64,000 bases of DNA, taken from Bugula neritina (lineage: Eukaryota; Bryozoa; Gymnolaemata; Cheilostomatida; Bugulidae). Shown here piece after piece: positions 1-11,120 of the stretch. Position 1 is the stretch's first letter; the number at the start of each line of letters is the position of its first letter. Under the pieces are notes generated by a model that worked only from the letters and a program-made list of their open reading frames with translations, did not search any database and was not told the origin of the DNA. The DNA lies in assembly GCA_964035545.1 (NCBI GenBank), contig OZ037769.1, positions 17,055,633 through 17,119,632 of the forward strand, written 5' to 3'. The position numbers and the translations under genes were made by a program.

Positions 1-74
1 TTTACTACTGATGACTAAATTAATTATAGTGAACATTGCTGTTATTAAACCACAATAATTACTAAATACTACCA

Positions 75-150
75 GGAGTAGGCGTGGTCTAGTGATTAAA
101 GCACTGGCTTGGAAACACAAGGTTAGTGGTTGGGCTCCAGTGAAGACCAA
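75..150 (+). mobile_element. tRNA-derived SINE-like head
   Basis: The stretch has a tRNA-like internal promoter: an A-box-like TGGTCTAGTGATTAAAGC near 85-102, an anticodon-loop-like TTGGAAA near 109-115, and a degraded B-box near 121-138. The same A-box phrase (TGGTCTAGCGGTTAGAGC) recurs on the minus strand of the better-preserved copy at 61326-61396. The body may run to about 240. It is too degenerate to be a functional tRNA, and no poly-A tail or target duplication was identified. Confidence 0.4.
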
Positions 151-240
151 TGGTGATGTAAGTGATACTTACGTCCCTGCCACACTAAAACCAATTTAAT
201 CAACTTTTTCATGAGAGGAGGAGTAAACCAAAAAGGATGC

Positions 241-1860
241 ACTTACTGGCAGAAACAATGACAACTTCATTAGCTTCCTCAGAATCTTTTTGTGTCTGTA
301 ATTCCAATGACATCTCACTAAAACCAAAAAATAGCATCAACTATTTTACTGCCTCAGGTTATGACAAATAACTGAATTAAATTTAATAAATCAAAATGTT
401 GGTATTCCTAATACTAACAGTATTACTTTCAATTTGCTTTTTGAATAGACTATAGAGGTAAAACTTTCACTTTGAAGCACTAAATTAAGGTTAAACTTAA
501 GGATAATTATTAATATTATGATTATAAAAGCTAGTGCCTAAGCTAGTGCAACAGTAATGACTAATGAGTAAATGAGCAAATATGAAATAAAAAGAAAGCA
601 AAAACCTTAACCTGCAACTATTGGTAGTAACTAAGTAAGTTAGTATTAGTAAGCTAGTAACTTTTAGCTTTAGTAATTATTACTAATACTAAAAGTTAAT
701 CTAATATAAATATATAACTATAATGTTATACTTGTGTTATGGTAATCAGTATGAGTCTCACTGAAACTAAAAGTAAATCACTTATCAGTAAATCAAAATG
801 TAATCAGTAATGACATTGACAACATAAATATGAAATTGAATACGTAGTTTGATTATTACATTATTTCTGACAATATACTAATAGCTCTAGTTGTCTAAAA
901 TAATGAGACAACTATTTTTATAATTGAAATATTTGTAACTGAAAATCTTAATTATAACAGTAAAACCAACAGGCATCATGAACAACTCAGCTGGCAAAAC
1001 ATTTTTAGTAGTATAGAACTACATATAAGCAGCTCCAATTTGGGAGGTAAATAACGGCAGTACTTTGGGGTTCTCGACTTTGGAGCTGGGACTTGTAAAA
1101 GCCCCAACTCTAAACTCGAAAACTGTAAACTACTGCACTCAGTCTTTCAACTCCGAGCTGCTTATAGCGCAAACTGGTTGCATCTGACGAGAGCAGTAGA
1201 TTTGAAAGCTATTTCCTCTCACTAGACGAGTGGTCCGTATTGTCTCTCTTTTTATCTTTAGAAACTACAATTAAGGTCAAGGTTTCATAGCCAGATTTAA
1301 ATCAATTCCAACAACTTTTTTTATCACTTTTTACAGTTCCATAGTTATTCATTACCTATCACATTTACTGCATTGGTATTTTTATTTCTAAAAAGACACT
1401 AATTTTTGAACGATTGAACATATTCACTCATATCAGTAAACATTGAAACTTTTGTTGTGGTAATGACAAACTGAAACGCTCTAACTCTAAGTCAAACTAC
1501 CAGTATCACTATCAGTATCAGAGTATCACAATCAAGGTGACAGGCATTAAACTTAAACTAAAAGTAAAAGTTCAACTTAAGTCTTGAAGTGAGTAAAAAT
1601 AAATAACAGTAAGAGTATGAAATTAAGTATGAATTACTATTACTATTGTTATTATTATTAATAAAATATCAATATGAATAATCTATGATGCTCATAATCA
1701 TAATGATATTTATATCACTTATTTTAATATCACTATTACTTTAATATCAATATGAATGTAAATAGTAAATCTGGGCACATTCATATTAATGTTTATGTTA
1801 TGTAGTATATACTTTTATGAAAAATAAAACACCAGCATACATTATTTAGTCTGTAACTCA
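241..1860. other. AT-rich intergenic region upstream of the first gene
   Basis: No coding exon or RNA gene was recognised. The DNA is AT-rich, with short TAGTAA/ATTATT-type simple sequence and the fold-back element listed separately at 1024-1166. Confidence 0.6.
1024..1166. mobile_element. Fold-back (MITE-like) inverted repeat
   Basis: The two ends are inverted copies (TATAAGCAGCTC at 1024 and GAGCTGCTTATA ending at 1166). The arms stay imperfectly complementary inward, through CTTTGGGG / CCCCAA and TTCTCGACTTTGGAG / CTCTAAACTCGAAAA. It can fold into one long imperfect hairpin of about 143 nt. A non-autonomous DNA transposon remnant is the likeliest origin. There is no coding content. Confidence 0.45.
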
Positions 1861-1885
1861 AAGCTGTCTAATCTGTGCACAGGTC

Positions 1886-4800
1886 ATGGCCATGGCTGAG
1901 CCGATGGCGCAGGTTAACTTGTCTCGAACTCTCAGACTCCGAGGTGGCTGCCGGTGGGCTGTTCAGCATGCCTGCTTGCTGCCTACAGTAGAAGGTGAGC
2001 TATTCATGTTTAGACCTTCAGAGAGATTGTATAGGAGTTGTTTTATGAGAGCCAAATCTATTTACAGGTTGCATGTCTTATTCATCACGTATTGCTGAAT
2101 GATAAGTTCCATAAAAAAGCATGAAGATTAAAACATTACATTGTGTGGCCTAAGTTTTAGCCTTTTCTAGAAAATACCAGAGCTGTGTTTGTGTTAAAGG
2201 CCTGGCAGTGTTGGAGTTGTCACTTTCTAAGCGTAAGAATGCCCAAGTGGAAGTAACTCTCTCTTCAATGGATTCGTACACACAGCCTGTAGAGTGTAAA
2301 GATATTGATGCTATTCAGCTTGTGAGGCAGTTAGATGGCAAGCCACACGCAGTGAGTGGATCAACGAGCTCTACTTTAAACTGTTTTAATCTTAGATATA
2401 CTAAATGCTACTTTCACAGCCCGACTTATTGACCTGATTAAGACTTTGAGAGAAAAACCTGAATGTTATGTTGGAGTTTATTCACCAACATGTTCTTACA
2501 AGGAAATTTGCTTTTTTTCGTAGGGTTTGATTTCTGTGATTTATAGATCAGTTGATGAGTTTTGTTTATAAGTTGCCATGGTAACAGTTCTGTGTTGTTT
2601 GACTTTAGATACAGAGACTGAAGTTAGACAGAGTTGTCTGCCCCTTGATAAAGTCTATGGGAGACCACCTAGCTGTGCGACAGGTAAACACTGTAGTTAC
2701 TAACTAGCGATACAAGTAGTGTTTGTGTAGAGCTCCGTGCTGGATATTTCTAGTTCAAGATTCAGTCGTTGAGAAACTAATCTATTTTTGATGACAAAAT
2801 ATACATATTCCTAAGTCTTATCAGGTTTGCTCGTTAAGGAGTTGTCTGCTTTTTTCTCCAGTGTTGCTGGGAGCCGGGGGGCGGCCGGCCCCAACCCAAA
2901 GTAGCCGTGTTAGCCCAGGAACTGTTGCTCTACAAGTACACCAACCATAACTGGAGGGAGTGCGCCAACCTCTCCCAAGCTCTCTCGGACCACCTGGGGC
3001 AGCACCCGCTGCCGAACAACTCGGATGACGTGACGGAGGTGTTCAAGGCTCACAGTCGGTACATCAGAGTCATGCACTGGGCTGTCGCCGGTATCTTCGT
3101 AGCCAACAGTTACAGCCGCTTGTTTGTCATGAGATTCTCGGCTGAGGGCTGGAAGGTGTTGGGACTAGACTTGGGGTCTGTGAGTGTGGGGGGTGTGTGT
3201 AGCCTCTCGTCTCTTCACTCTGGTAGTGGTGCAGGAACTCTGGTTGTTGGAAGACTTGATGGGACGTGTACTCTCGTGACCTTGAATTCAGCCTTCAAGG
3301 TCACGTCTTCTCGTACTCTCAGTCTGGAACCTGACTATCGGCCAATAGAATGTCTTCACACCATATCGGTAGTTATCTTCTCTTCTCAGTGTATTCTCAG
3401 GAGTTATGCTCTCTGTAATGTTGACTTGCAGTTTATTCTTTCGCAACTCTAGTTATGTTAAGTTGACTGTATATTTACTGTGTATAGATATATTGTATAT
3501 TTACTTTATAGAGATATATTGTAGGGTAGATATGGCTATAACTGTATGCTTGTAGAATAAAGAAATAGTATTCGTCAAACACACAGACATATTCATATAC
3601 AGTTACGGACAGGAAGTACTCAAAACCTACACAGTATATGAAACTAAGTACAGCGTTGTCCAAGCTACTGCTGACTCCGCCCATTTATATATCGCTACTA
3701 ATGAGTCAGGTGTATTCGTAAAGGTAATACCTGTAATAACTGCAGGTATTATTTCCGGATAGCCAGTGTTGCAGCTGTGAAATTCATTTTTGTTGAACCT
3801 TCAAGATGTACAAAATTCTAAACTCTAATATAATTTACTATAAGCAGCAGTTTCTCCATGAAATGTAAAGAGCAGGTGCTAGCAAGTTGTTTCTATGATT
3901 CAGAGCAGAGCAAGTGGTGACACTGTGCGACACCTGCCCAACCTGCCAAACTACTCTTGCTACGGGTTGACACTCAGTCCTAGTGCCACATTCCTTCTGA
4001 CAGTAGCTCAGCCTGTCTCTGTTGACATGTACATACACAACAAACCACTTTCGGTACGTGTCATTTGTTAATATCAGTTTCAGTAGTGTTACTCAAACTC
4101 AAACCAAATAATTTTCTTCATCATATTATGTCATCTTCATTATATTGAACATTGATAGGTAGTTTTCTTAATTTACTGCATAACTGTGTGTCATGTGTCA
4201 GCTATTGATTATACCCTGTAAGCCTTACAATGATGTTATATTCTCTTCTCTCTAGGTGCAAGTCTTCAGTCTGAAATCTTTAGAAAAATATTTAGAATCT
4301 CTTTGGAATTCTTCGACTACATCCGACATCTCCTTTGAAACCTTCATTATGATTGGTTAGTTGAAATTCTTACCGTAACACACTTGTAATAGAAAATTGT
4401 CTCAATGTTAAGCTGTTGCTAGGTAACTGCTTACTCGTTGTTAGGTAATTGTTTACTCGTTGTTAAGTAACTGCTTACTCGTTGCTAGGTAATGGTTGCA
4501 TGAATCTACCGGATTGGCTGATCAGGGAAATAGACAGAGATTTGCTAACGGCCAACTTCACACACATGCAACTCAGAATTCTCTACATTGTGTGTTTCGT
4601 GACACAGAAGAGCTCCAATCTTGAGCCAGGTGTTGCTGATAGGTATGTGTTGCTGTAAACTCTGAGCCAGATGTAGCTGATAGGTATGTGTTGCTGTAAA
4701 CTCTGAACCAGGTGTTGCTGATAGGTATGTGTTGCTGTAAACTCTGAGCCAGGTGTAGCTGATAGGTATGTGTTGCTGTAAACTCTGAACCAGGTGTTGC

Positions 4801-5351
4801 TGATAGGTATGTGTTGCTGTAAACTCTGAGCCAGGTGTAGCTGATAGGTATGTGTTGCTGTAATTTTCGAGAAGCATGGAAAGTAAATTATCTGTAGTTG
4901 TACTTGTTGTGGGCATAGTTTTACCCTCATGTTGATTTTAGGAACAAAATTGTGTTTCAGGTTGAAGAAGTTGTCTTCCCTGAAACTGCGTCTCACTTTA
5001 CAACACATGAAGAGCAGAGAGACGGTCAGCTCTTCACACATTAACCTCATTGAACAATTGTGCACAACACAGCCTACCTCTTGGGACGTGTCTCGTCTCC
5101 CCGGCACCAAGTGTGTGATATGTGGAAAGAATCTCAGTCTAGCACCAGAGCTATTGTATTGTTGTGAAGATGGGCACGGTTTCCCTGCATGCTCCAACAC
5201 AATGCTACCCATTGTGAGTGCCAGCCCTGACAGGTGCTCTCTGTGCTCTGCATACATTATAGACTTGAGTGACACGACGCGTGACATGGAGTCGCTTATT
5301 GCTGACACTTGTGCTTACTGTGGAGGTGTCAAACAGGTCTCCGACACTTAG
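1886..5351 (+). CDS. GTF3C4: TFIIIC 90 kDa-like subunit (general transcription factor 3C polypeptide 4-like)
   Basis: Coding exons by splice sites and frame: 1886-1994, 2200-2351, 2609-2683, 2862-3368, 3556-3723, 3904-4053, 4256-4355, 4489-4629, 4942-5351, giving 603 aa. The N-terminal half is beta-propeller-like (GTLVVGRLDGTCTLVTL, YGLTLSPSATFLLTVA), and LAVLEL resembles the start of the human TFIIIC90 propeller. The C-terminus has a Cys/His zinc finger: CVICGK, then CCEDGHGF, CSLC and CAYC. This is the layout of the TFIIIC90 C-terminal zinc-binding domain. The family helps TFIIIC bind and open RNA polymerase III promoters in the nucleus. The protein is shorter than the human one (about 820 aa), mainly in the propeller loops and the acidic middle. 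An acceptor-like AG just before 1884 suggests an upstream 5'UTR exon. AATAAA at 5503 may end the transcript. Intron-rich and convergent with COASY. Family call is moderate; existence of the gene is strong. Confidence 0.75.
4415..4489 (+). repeat. 22-bp minisatellite carrying a splice acceptor
   Basis: Three tandem 22-bp units precede exon 8 of the GTF3C4-like gene. Each contains the acceptor phrase GTTGCTAG or GTTGTTAG/GTTGTTAAG followed by GTAA or TAA, which copies the authentic junction TTGCTAG|GTAATGG at 4488/4489. Confidence 0.75.
4621..4862 (+). repeat. 41-bp minisatellite carrying a splice donor
   Basis: About six tandem units of 41 bp start at the 3' end of exon 8. The real junction is GAGCCAG|GTGTTGCTG at 4629/4630, and the later units repeat GAGCCAG or GAACCAG followed by GTGTTGCTG, GTGTAGCTG or ATGTAGCTG. 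The exon edge and the donor are therefore both copied. Confidence 0.8.
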
Positions 5352-5502
5352 CCACACATGATAATTACATGGAGAGAAGTTGGGCAGGTGCTCTCAGTAC
5401 TCTACACACAGCTCAGCGACACATGACATCAAGTGCTCTTTTACTGTGACTTGTTTAGGCTGTAGAAGGCTCAAAGTGGTCAGGTTAACAATATTCGTTG
5501 GA

Positions 5503-5508
5503 ATAAAT
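5503..5508 (+). terminator. Candidate polyadenylation signal AATAAA
   Basis: Canonical hexamer about 150 bp after the stop codon of the GTF3C4-like gene, in the convergent gap before COASY. Confidence 0.45.
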
Positions 5509-5897
5509 TTGTTCATAATATAGGAACCTTCACATGTTAGCACTAGTTTTGGAAGTAATCAGCTTAACAGTTATTATGCAGATTTACTGTTAAATATTTG
5601 AGATATGTATTTAAGAGAAGATAACTCTGTAGGAAAGAATACAGCCATGTTAGAGAAATGGTACGTGAAAAACTTTACTTGTTGGGATGCTTTTGTAAAA
5701 CTAGAAAATTTAAATTGTTTTTGAATCTTTTTTATTGTTATTAAATGATTTTATTAAATATAAATTACATTAAAAAAGACATAGACACTGCAGTTAAAAC
5801 TCTCTTATTTAGAAGGAACGTTTTCACCATATAGCTATCCAATTGTGTTTTCCCGCAGTATTAATAGAAATAAATAGATTCTCATAATATATTAAGT

Positions 5898-8800
5898 TCA
5901 TTTAGTGGGGAACTGTTTGAGTCTCTCCTGGAGCAACTTCCACGCTGTCTCTACTTGCTGCTGAGTCACCTGGTAATCCCAGAGTGTACAGAGCATGACA
6001 TTAGAGTTGTCTACTCTGTACTCATTACTAGACTGAGATCTGATACGCTTGAGGGCCTCTTCCTCACCCAGCCCATCTCTAGCATGTAGCCTCAGCACTG
6101 CCTCTTTCTCTGGTATCACACATGACCAGACCTCGTGTAGCTGAGAGCTCCAGTTGGCCTCCAGTAGGAGGGCTGCCTCTATGAAACACACTTCTTTACC
6201 TGCAGGGTGAGCACAGGATCTTAGGCTAGTATGATAGCATTCTCTTGAAGTACTAGAGCAGGGCCAGTTTGGTGTATACCATCTGGTTTAGTTTATTAAC
6301 AGAAGTTAAACTATTACACTCGATTCACTTCTACTACTAAAACGCTCCCTGTCCACAGCAAGGAGAAATGTAACCCTGACTACAAGTAATTATATTACAT
6401 AACTTGAATACCTTGCTGGTGGAGCTCCCCTATTTTCTGCTGTACTAACTTTGCTGTGGCCGGCCAAACAATCCCATTCAGCTGGTCCAGTTTTGACTGG
6501 AAGTATAAAAATAGCATACAATGCAGAATATTTATATAGCAAACCTGGAAATATGCTTTTGTATTGGCAACTGCTGTAAAACTATTTGCATACCAGAGCA
6601 AGTAAGAGTGTAGGTATACTGTCTGTCTGGTGACATCACTAGAGAGTAGCTCACCTGGTCACTAAACACAATTGTGCCAAGCTTGCGTCTTTCAATCTCA
6701 CCACTCTCTGGGTTAACAATATCTTCTCCAAATGTCTTTACTATCTTGTGGTATGCTTCACTCCCTTTAGTATAGGCTTTGTGAGCTGAAGTGGTAATAT
6801 GTATCAGTATTATATTATATATAGTATATATCAGTTTTATATTATATATAGTATATATAAGTATTATATTATATATAGCATATATTAGTAATATATTATA
6901 TACCCAGCAAATCGCTAGAAATTAGACCAGCTCCGAGAGCTTCTAGTCTTTTCCCCACGGAGCTTTTACCGCTGGCTATACCTCCGGTTAAACCAATCAA
7001 ATACGGCCTTGCTGGCAAGTTACTTCGTGGCTGTAGAGTAGAAAATGTAAACCGGTTTTAGTTATGCATAAAAAACAGCTTGTCGCCATAGCAACACAAG
7101 TAATAATTAAATCATTCAACAACTGTTGGAATCAGAATTTAACTCAAGAGAAAATCATTGTTAGCTAGTTTGTATTGCATTTTGGATCAATTTTATGTTT
7201 ATATTTTCTTGAGAGTGTACAAATATACCACAGGACATAGTTTGCATCTAGTATTTAATGCAGTACTTCAGGTTGGCGTAGGAGTCGTCCCAACTTCTGC
7301 TCTCTGATGGAAGAGGAACTAACTTTCGCATCTTGGTGAGCATCATGGGAGTCGTCTGCTACTAGAGGAATGCAGAACTTGGCCATCGGTGAGAAGCCCT
7401 AGAAACAGACCATGTGCAATTTACTCAGTCTATGAAAATTTTCTTCCAAAGCCAAGAGCCACAGACAATGTTATTAGATCTATTAGTAGTAGCTTTGAAA
7501 TGTTTGTATATTTTAACTTTTCAGCCCTTCATTTCTAGCCTCCCGGAAAAGATACTCTAATGTGAGCAGACAATAATGCTTCTACCAATAACATACTTTA
7601 CCAACTCTCTGCTCGTTAATCATATCTGCGCCTTTCTTGGTCTCTTCGCTAACAACTATGCACTGTAGCTTCTCATCTGTTACGGTTGGTCCGTAGACGT
7701 CCCTCAATGTCACCACCTCATACTCAATCTCAGGCCGCACCTGCTCTACAAATTCTCTAATGGCCGCTTTGCGATCTTCTATGGGAGTTATCAGCTCATT
7801 CAAGGTCTTTCCTGCCAATATTAAATTTTTAGTTAGCACTAAGCAATAGGCTGGCATAATATAGTCACATGATTTGTAAAGCTATGAGTCATACCAATAG
7901 TTGTTCAGAGAACTGGCTTTTAAATTATCTTGTTTTTCAACAACAAAGACAAGATTTAATAGTTGTACTACTTACTCTGATTCATAGCTTGGTCAGTCAC
8001 ACCGATAGTGAGTGACTTGTTGGTTATAGCTATCGCAGCACCTAGCAGTACTTTGTGTCCATTGTGGATAGAGTCAAATGTACCACCCAGTGCGCAGTAG
8101 TCATAAGTTTGAGGATCTAAGTCTTGGAACAGAGCTTCTAGATTATCATTAGGAGTTGTCTCATCAGCCTTGCAGCTGATCACCTACCGGGGAAAATAGT
8201 TCCCCATGTGAGGTTCAGACAATTATTGAGAAAACACTTTAAGTTTAAAAAATTGTGAGAAACTTTCTCAATAGGGTGTGGCATATCTAGGTGTGACTAG
8301 GGTGTGACATATCTAGGATATATAATTGCTGAAATAAAACTACGGGAGTTACCTGAACATCTGGGGAGAGACCAAAGTATTGTTTCGCTGCATCGACTAG
8401 AGGATCCATATGGTGGACATCCACAAGCAAGAGGTTTATGTCACTTTCCAGTCTTTGAGGTTGTTGAGGGGAATATCTTTGAAGAACAGTAAAATTCAAC
8501 AAGGGGGCGTGCTTTGATGCTGAATTGTATACATGTGATGTACATTGCAGCAACTTTTTCAGGTAAGGTCGTGTTGAAAATAAACCAGATGAAAAAGCTG
8601 AAACAATACAAATCAACATTTCATCTTGCTTTGTGGCACAACTTAAAGTCTAACAGTCAGCAGATATGCAATTGTCACTAAGCCACACCATAAGTTTCAG
8701 CACCTGGAAGTGGCAACCGACGCAAAGACACATTTAAAACAAATATAAACTTTTTGGCTTCTATTCAAGAGCACTGAATAGTCAGTGAATAGGACAATAC

Positions 8801-9083
8801 TAACGTTAAACGGTTAATACAAAAATAAATGTTGTAAAATAAAATGAAACTTCAACACTTGTCAAGCTTCAGATGATTAATGCAAAGTTATTTTACCTGT
8901 GGTTGTAGAACTAGAAGTTGAACTTGATGTACTTGTACTTGTAGGAGTGGCAGAATACATGTGAACAAATACTTGTTTCTCAACGTTTTTATACGTGCTG
9001 ACATTCTTCAATGCACTTAATACATTCGCAGAAAATCTAGCAGTTGAGACATCTAGACACATCAAAACTGATTTAGAAGACAT
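5898..9083 (-). CDS. COASY: Bifunctional coenzyme A synthase (phosphopantetheine adenylyltransferase / dephospho-CoA kinase)
   Basis: Minus-strand coding exons: 9083-8897, 8597-8353, 8183-7976, 7811-7606, 7398-7267, 7030-6904, 6785-6655, 6496-6412, 6199-5898, giving 540 aa (human about 564). The adenylyltransferase domain shows ALGGTFDSIHNGHKVLLGAA with the HxGH-type catalytic motif (HNGH), and VVSEET further on. The kinase domain shows the P-loop GGIASGKSSVGKR, followed by GKEVCFIEAALLLEANW and the C-terminal LWDYQVTQQQVETAW. It catalyses the last two steps of CoA synthesis from 4'-phosphopantetheine. The fused enzyme is the animal arrangement and is often mitochondria-associated. The N-terminal ~60 residues are Ser/Thr-rich and poorly conserved. 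The 7606 donor (gttggt) is non-consensus; the stronger gtaaag four bases on would break the frame. Confidence 0.96.
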
Positions 9084-11120
9084 TACTGAATCTGATTAGT
9101 GATTACATTTACTTTCAGTTCGAGTTTCACTTCAGTTTAACTTCAAGTTTTACTTCAACTTCTTTGACTTTGATTCATTTATTGTATTACAACATAATGA
9201 TAAATGTACATCTCACTAAAGATAACCCAATTAAAACTATCGCAGCTTGTATAAACACAATTATAACTTCACTTTGTTTATTGACAAGGTCTCAAACTAT
9301 ATTATGTTTATACTTGGAGTTTAACCAACTTTTTTTTACTACGGTTTCTATTTTACAGAGGGCAAAGATGTAGCTCAGGCACATAAGTTACACACATGAA
9401 CGGGTCTCTAACAGTGCCCCCGTACAAGATTTAGACTAAAATATCTTCTATATTTTGCGAGAAATGAAAATAATTCCAATATAAAGTACATTAAAATAGT
9501 CTCCAAAGCTAAAGTAATTTAAAACTAAAAAAATTTTTTGAGCTTCAAATTAAACAAAAATATTCAATTACCTTTTTTTTATTAAAAGTTATTTTATAAA
9601 AAATATTTAAGTTTGGAGATTACGTTTGTAGCTAGTAAATTTGCAAAGTATAGTTGATATTCATGTCAAATTATGAATTGACGGTATAATGATAATCATA
9701 ATCACTATCGGCTATCAAGGTACAAGCTGAAATTGAATCTCCTGTTGCAGTTGTGCTCACCATATTATATATGTGCGATAATATCATTATAATACAAATA
9801 ATTTGTCAGTCATCTCACAAAATTGTTTTATTTTATATGCAATAAAATTAAAGTTAAACTCAAACTGGTACTGGTACTCAACTGGTAGTGTCCGGCCCAG
9901 TGTGAGTGTGAGTGGCAGCCGTAGTGGTAGTACAGGTACTACTAGTAATAAGTAGTGTAGTAGTAGTAGCACTAGCTGTAGTGAAGTACTCTACTACTAC
10001 TACTACTAGTACTAGTAGTAGTACTAAGTCTAAGGTCTGAGAGTAAGTTAAAGTACTACTACTACTAGTAGTAGTTCTGTACTAGGTCTAGTAGTAGTAG
10101 TACTAGTACTAGTAGTAGACTACTAATAATAATCGTACTCGCAGTAGTAGTAGCTGTTAGTCATGGTGTTAATAATATTAATATTAGTAATACTAATAGT
10201 AATAATATTAATACTAATAGTATAATAAAATTAAGTACAGACTACTACTACTAGTTATTATATATTTATATTAGCATTATTATTATCAATAATTATGAGT
10301 ATAACTATAATGATAATAATCATAATGATAAAAATTAAATCTATTGTCATAATTTTATAATTATTTGATTATATCTTATTCTGATCCTAATACTCAATTT
10401 TATACTCGTAGTGTCAGTCAAACTAGTCAAATTCAATTTCAAGAGTCAAACTCGATGTCATTTCGTGATTTACCATCACACACTTACAGTCATAGTGAGT
10501 CATACTCATAGTGATAATTGTTAGTATTATGATTATGATTATCTCAATATCATTATTTTTATCATTATCAATTAGCATCATAACTATATTTATATTTATA
10601 ATGATGAAGATCAAGTTATCATAGAAAAACTTTCCATCTTATAATTATCGATTCTTAAAGTTAAAGTAAGTAATTTATAATATTGTAATTATATAATTAT
10701 TATTATAATATAAACATTAAAGTCTTGCATTTGCTCACTTCTTAATCTCAACCAACTGAAAGGGAGTTTCAGTCATGTATTAGGTTTAATAGTTTTACTG
10801 TCTATATTTTTTATCAATCTGATGTTGTATTACTAATTCCTGCAAGCTCATGGCTACTAAACTCTTAGTTATATGAATCAACTAATCTACAGTGGACTGG
10901 AGATATCTGATAGTTATGGTATACTTCTTTATAGACAGATTAATGTAATTGGTTGCTACTAAAAGAAGAAGATACACAGACTAAGTGACTAAATGCATTC
11001 ACTAATGTACTTTCAGATAAAAGGGGTTCAACTAAATTAAGATTTTTGAATGTTGAGATATGACATCATGTTTGTAAGTTTTCCTCTCTAACTGATGCGA
11101 AGCCATCAACTCAAGCTGCT
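9084..11120. other. AT-rich intergenic region between divergent genes
   Basis: About 2 kb separate the COASY start from the ankyrin gene start. The content is AT-rich, with an imperfect CTA/TAG trinucleotide tract at about 9940-10160 that folds on itself because both CTA and TAG runs occur. No exon, RNA gene or clear promoter element was recognised. Both promoters should lie here. Confidence 0.6.
9940..10165. repeat. Imperfect TAG/CTA trinucleotide tract
   Basis: Runs of TAGTAG alternate with CTACTACTA and ACTAGTAGT, so the tract is locally self-complementary. It lies between COASY and the ankyrin gene and has no coding potential. Confidence 0.6.

Noticed and set aside
4545-5308. Minus-strand frames of 123 and 241 aa
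   Set aside because: They run antisense over the 41-bp minisatellite and the zinc-finger exon of the GTF3C4-like gene, whose sense frame is supported by domain and splicing.
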